A DNA stretch of 64,000 nucleotides from Warburgia ugandensis. Lineage: Eukaryota; Streptophyta; Magnoliopsida; Canellales; Canellaceae. The notes beneath the pieces were generated by a model. The model did no database searches and was not told where the DNA came from. It was given only the letters and a program-made list of their open reading frames with translations. Location: assembly GCA_035236585.1 (NCBI GenBank), contig CP141135.1:902001-966000 (forward strand). Direction: 5' to 3'. Each line of letters opens with the position of its first letter. The stretch's first letter is position 1. The translations under genes and the position numbers were made by a program. Below are positions 61,247-64,000 of the stretch, piece after piece.

Positions 61247-61410
61247 ATCATTATATTTGCAATTTTCTTAAAAAATATAATATTTTCTGAAATTTACAAA
61301 TTTGCCATTAAATTTTCATGAGTTTTGCAAATTTACCATTTTGTTAATTTTGCATCCTTTTCTTAGGTTAGTTTTTTTGTTTTTAATTCTAATGTTGCCC
61401 TTTTAGCCAT
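61247..61410. mobile_element. Single TIR arm related to the element at 20476-21416
   Basis: AAAATATCATTATATTTG, ACAAATTTGCCATTAAATTTT, TTTACCATTTTGTTAATTTTG, GCATCCTTTTCTTAGGTTAG and TGTTGCCCTTTT follow the order of the left arm at 20478-20640. No inverted partner is found to the right before 62000. Confidence 0.55.
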
Positions 61411-61993
61411 CTCTTGCCTATCCTCGTTTTGGCTATATCACCTGACTCTCCGTCTCTAGCCGTCTCTCCCTGCCCAAGTACGCATCTGCCATCCCCTGCA
61501 AGCATCTCCCTTCCACCCTGCCAGATCTGCCCATTCCTTCTAGCAAGAACCCCCTCGGACCACCTCCCTTCTAACAAGCTCAATCCTCAAAAAACCCTTG
61601 CTGTAGAACCCTCCCTGCCCTCTAGAAAACTGAGCCACAAATGGAGCCCCCCCCCTTATGGGCAGCTCAACCCCAAGAAAGCTGCCCAGCAGATCCCCTC
61701 CCCCATCGAAAACCCGAGGCATGGCTGCCTCACCTCGACCACCTCCCTTCTGGTTAGATCAATCTGTAGGGGATTTACAGTCCCTGCCCAAGATCAAGCA
61801 TACAAAAAATACACAAATTTTATGCGGTTTGGCCAATATGTCCACGTCCATGGGAGGGGAACAAATTCATTAAAACAGGGAGTATTACAAGGTATTTATA
61901 AAACAAAAAATGCAGGAAATGGTGTGATACATCGATCTTCAGCTCCTCCCTATTTATAGGGTTTTCATAGCTTTATTTTCAACAAAAATCTAT
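61411..61993. other. GC-richer, proline/serine-biased stretch of unknown origin
   Basis: A plus-strand frame is open over 61414-61959, but its product is low-complexity Pro/Ser/Leu with no recognised domain. 61800-61960, with GGTTTGGCCAATATGTCCACG followed by TCCATGGGAGGGG, resembles a common dispersed plant repeat. It may be sequence carried by the adjacent TIR element. I do not call a gene. Confidence 0.35.
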
Positions 61994-62224
61994 TCAAAGT
62001 CTTTGGGCGGTGCCGTAATAGTTGACAGCGCAGCTGACAACGGCAGTGGCGGTGGCCGCCACAGTGGAATTCAATGGCGGCCTTTCTTGACGTCGGCAGT
62101 GGTCAGAGTTGAAAGGCAGCGGCCGTCAAATGGGATTGGACTAACACGATCCTCGTGGAAACCCTGCTGAAAATCCTCGCCACCACTATTAGCTCCATTT
62201 CCCCTACTATGAAAATGAAATTGA

Positions 62225-62267
<43 letters not shown>

Positions 62268-63282
62268 TGCAGTAAATTTACTCTAACCATTCGAATTCCT
62301 ATGTTTTTTGGTTCAGTTTGAATTTTACTTCGGATTCTAGCTTCAATATCCACAACCTATTCATATGAGTTTTTCTTTGAGTTTGTTCATTTTCTAAACC
62401 TAATTAACAAAAGAAAATATAAAATTTCAACCATAAGATACATAAAATAAAAAATTCCTTAATGATTAAGTAACTTGGTACGTATCGTATTTTCATATAT
62501 TTTGGGTCTCAATATTCAAGGCGTAGAGAGAAAGAAAAGAAAATTTACCCTTTTAGCCTTTTATGTACCTAACATGAAATTTGTTTATCATTCCAATTAA
62601 GGAGTATTTTAGTCTATATAGTATAATTGTTTTGTTTCAAATAACCAACACTTTCTGAATTGCAAAACCATACCCTATCTGAATATTTTTTATATGTAAA
62701 ATGAGATCCAAAAATTAACCATTGGATGCAATTTGATAATAAAATACTTTTTTTTTAAAATTGTCTTAATGACAAAATACTTATAAATTCCGGTTCGGTT
62801 GGATCATATTTTTGAATAATCCAAAACCATTGACAACCCTAGCTAAAGGATTGCTAACCAAAGCTGCATGTAAGGCACTTATTTACCAGCGTCAAGTTTT
62901 TGCATGAAGGATCCACCTTTGGATGTCTGACCGTTTGTCTGATTGCTCTGGCTTTACATATCCAGTAGTTTCGAAAGGATGCTGATTGAATCATTCAAAT
63001 ATTGTAACTCTTATCATAGGAAACGAATGGTTTAGAAACCTTTTGAGTATCTGACATTATATGCCTAATAGGTTTATCATTCCTCAAACTTATTCCGGTA
63101 TTGACAAAATAAAGAGACCAGCAACAAATTTTCTCCTTCATTAATGTATGTGACGACATTGTAATTAAGGTGTAATGTTAGATACAAATGAACGTATGAA
63201 CTTGGGTTACAAAGTGACATATATGGTCTAATCAGGTACAACTCTCCTAGGCCTAGCCATATCCTGGCCCGTCAGTCTTGCA
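61994..63282. repeat. Duplicated block Y (pairs with 1-241 and 3826-4826)
   Basis: Direct copy of block X without the solo LTR and its flanks. The join lies at a TA microsatellite (62226-62267). No gene is visible. Confidence 0.85.
62226..62267. repeat. (TA)n microsatellite at a duplication junction
   Basis: About 20 TA units where block X has a short TATATATATG tract followed by about 3.6 kb of additional sequence. Confidence 0.9.
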
Positions 63283-63394
63283 TCTCCTTCTCACAATTTG
63301 GGTGTTTGGTTAGGCTCTGGAATCATATTTAGTACGGTACGGGAAGCGAAGCACCTGTATCACGTTTGCCCCTTTGTTTCACAAGCTGCTGCTG

Positions 63395-63483
<89 letters not shown>

Positions 63484-63660
63484 GTGTCCAGCTGCATCTG
63501 TCTCTGTCATCTCCTTCTTACAATTTGGGTGGTTGGCAAGGCTTTGTAAATCATCTTCCATACCGTACATATGAAGCTAAGCACATGTATCCCATTTCCT
63601 CCATTGCTTCACAAGCTGCTTCCTCTCTCTCCTCTATTATTGTGTCCAGCTGCATCTCTC
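63283..63660 (+). promoter_or_regulatory. Tandemly duplicated Kunitz upstream region (block Y), CT-expanded
   Basis: Same two-unit arrangement as 4827-5147 (units start at 63283 and 63510). The CT tract in the first unit is expanded to about 41 units (63398-63480), against about 8 in X. Confidence 0.65.
63398..63480. repeat. (CT)n microsatellite
   Basis: About 41 uninterrupted CT units. The LSLSL and ERERE frames here are artefacts. Confidence 0.95.
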
Positions 63661-64000
63661 TCGCTCTAACAAATAAAGAAGGGTGCTTTGCTAGTTCCAG
63701 TGCTCTTGCTGTGAATCTCAACCATCCCACCTCCACTTACTGAGGCTACTACCGATGCCATGCTCGATATCTACAATATTCCTCTACGACTTGGTGCATC
63801 ATAATTTGTTGTTTCAGCGATCCGGGGAGCAGACGGGGTGGATTAACACTCGGTAGGCGCAACGAAACATTGCCCTTGAATGTCATGCAAGAAAATTTTT
63901 ATTTCTTGCGGGGCTTGCCGGTGTCTTTATCTCGCATACATAAATTCGGACAGCGTATCTGAGAGTCAATTGACCATAACGTTATTGTTAAGAGTGATTG
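63661..64000 (+). pseudogene. Kunitz-type inhibitor pseudogene (Y), cut by window end
   Basis: Matches the N-terminal half of the intact inhibitor: IPPPLTEAT, TDAMLDIYNIPLRLGAS, then TAA in place of Tyr, FVVSAIRGA, a 1-base deletion before the GLTL stretch, and ESIDHNVIVKSD at the window edge. It carries 12 bases (GCTACTACCGAT-like, about 63745) that X lacks. The TAA and the deletion are shared with X. The gene presumably continues beyond 64000. Confidence 0.85.

Noticed and set aside
61414-61959. 181-codon plus-strand open frame
   Set aside because: Low-complexity Pro/Ser/Leu product, no recognisable domain, overlaps repeat-like sequence; kept only as an unknown stretch.

Overview
This is a repeat-rich, AT-rich nuclear segment of a flowering plant, most likely a woody dicot-like species. 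The signs are spliced plant genes (laccase, GEM-like GRAM, SANT/MYB, PPR), Kunitz-type protease inhibitors, and heavy loading with LTR retrotransposons, LINEs, foldback elements and (CT)n/(GA)n tracts. Only two genes look potentially functional over their full length: a Kunitz inhibitor (60061-60684, minus) and a four-exon GEM-like GRAM gene (53521-55033, plus), whose first splice donor is doubtful. An open MYB terminal exon (25143-25641, plus) lacks its first exon in this window. Everything else gene-like is a pseudogene or fragment.

Layout: 1-5461 is a copy ('X') of the block at 61994-64000 ('Y'), each ending in a plus-strand Kunitz pseudogene; X is split by a 3-kb solo LTR (546-3514). A decayed Ty1/copia pol (5461-7300, minus) lies between X and a minus-strand Kunitz fragment (8225-8490). 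8500-14390 holds no recognisable gene, only a possible LTR remnant and a candidate inverted-repeat element. 14394-19525 is a six-exon laccase pseudogene (minus). 20476-25140 holds a long-TIR element, a foldback element, a LINE remnant and a SINE. The MYB exon follows.

26284-43455 ('A') and 52214-57675 ('B') are copies of one ancestral block: GEM-like gene followed by Kunitz sequences. B keeps the GEM gene. A lost GEM exon 2 and received a solo LTR (27161-29885) and an 11.3-kb LTR retrotransposon (31578-42842, minus). That retrotransposon itself carries a nested 2.2-kb insertion (37990-40164). Between A and B lie a truncated LTR (about 44785-47089), a LINE reverse-transcriptase remnant, and LTR sequence enclosing a pseudogene of a PPR protein resembling Arabidopsis LOI1 (At4g14850). 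57674-58039 is another Kunitz pseudogene, and then come the intact Kunitz gene and block Y.

The locus is best read as a birth-and-death cluster of Kunitz inhibitors. It was copied in at least two rounds of segmental duplication and expanded by large related LTRs (roughly 2.7-3 kb, termini TGTAAT...(T)CA). Precise target-site duplications and comparison of the paired copies let the order of events be read directly. No tRNA, rRNA, CRISPR or operon-like feature was seen.
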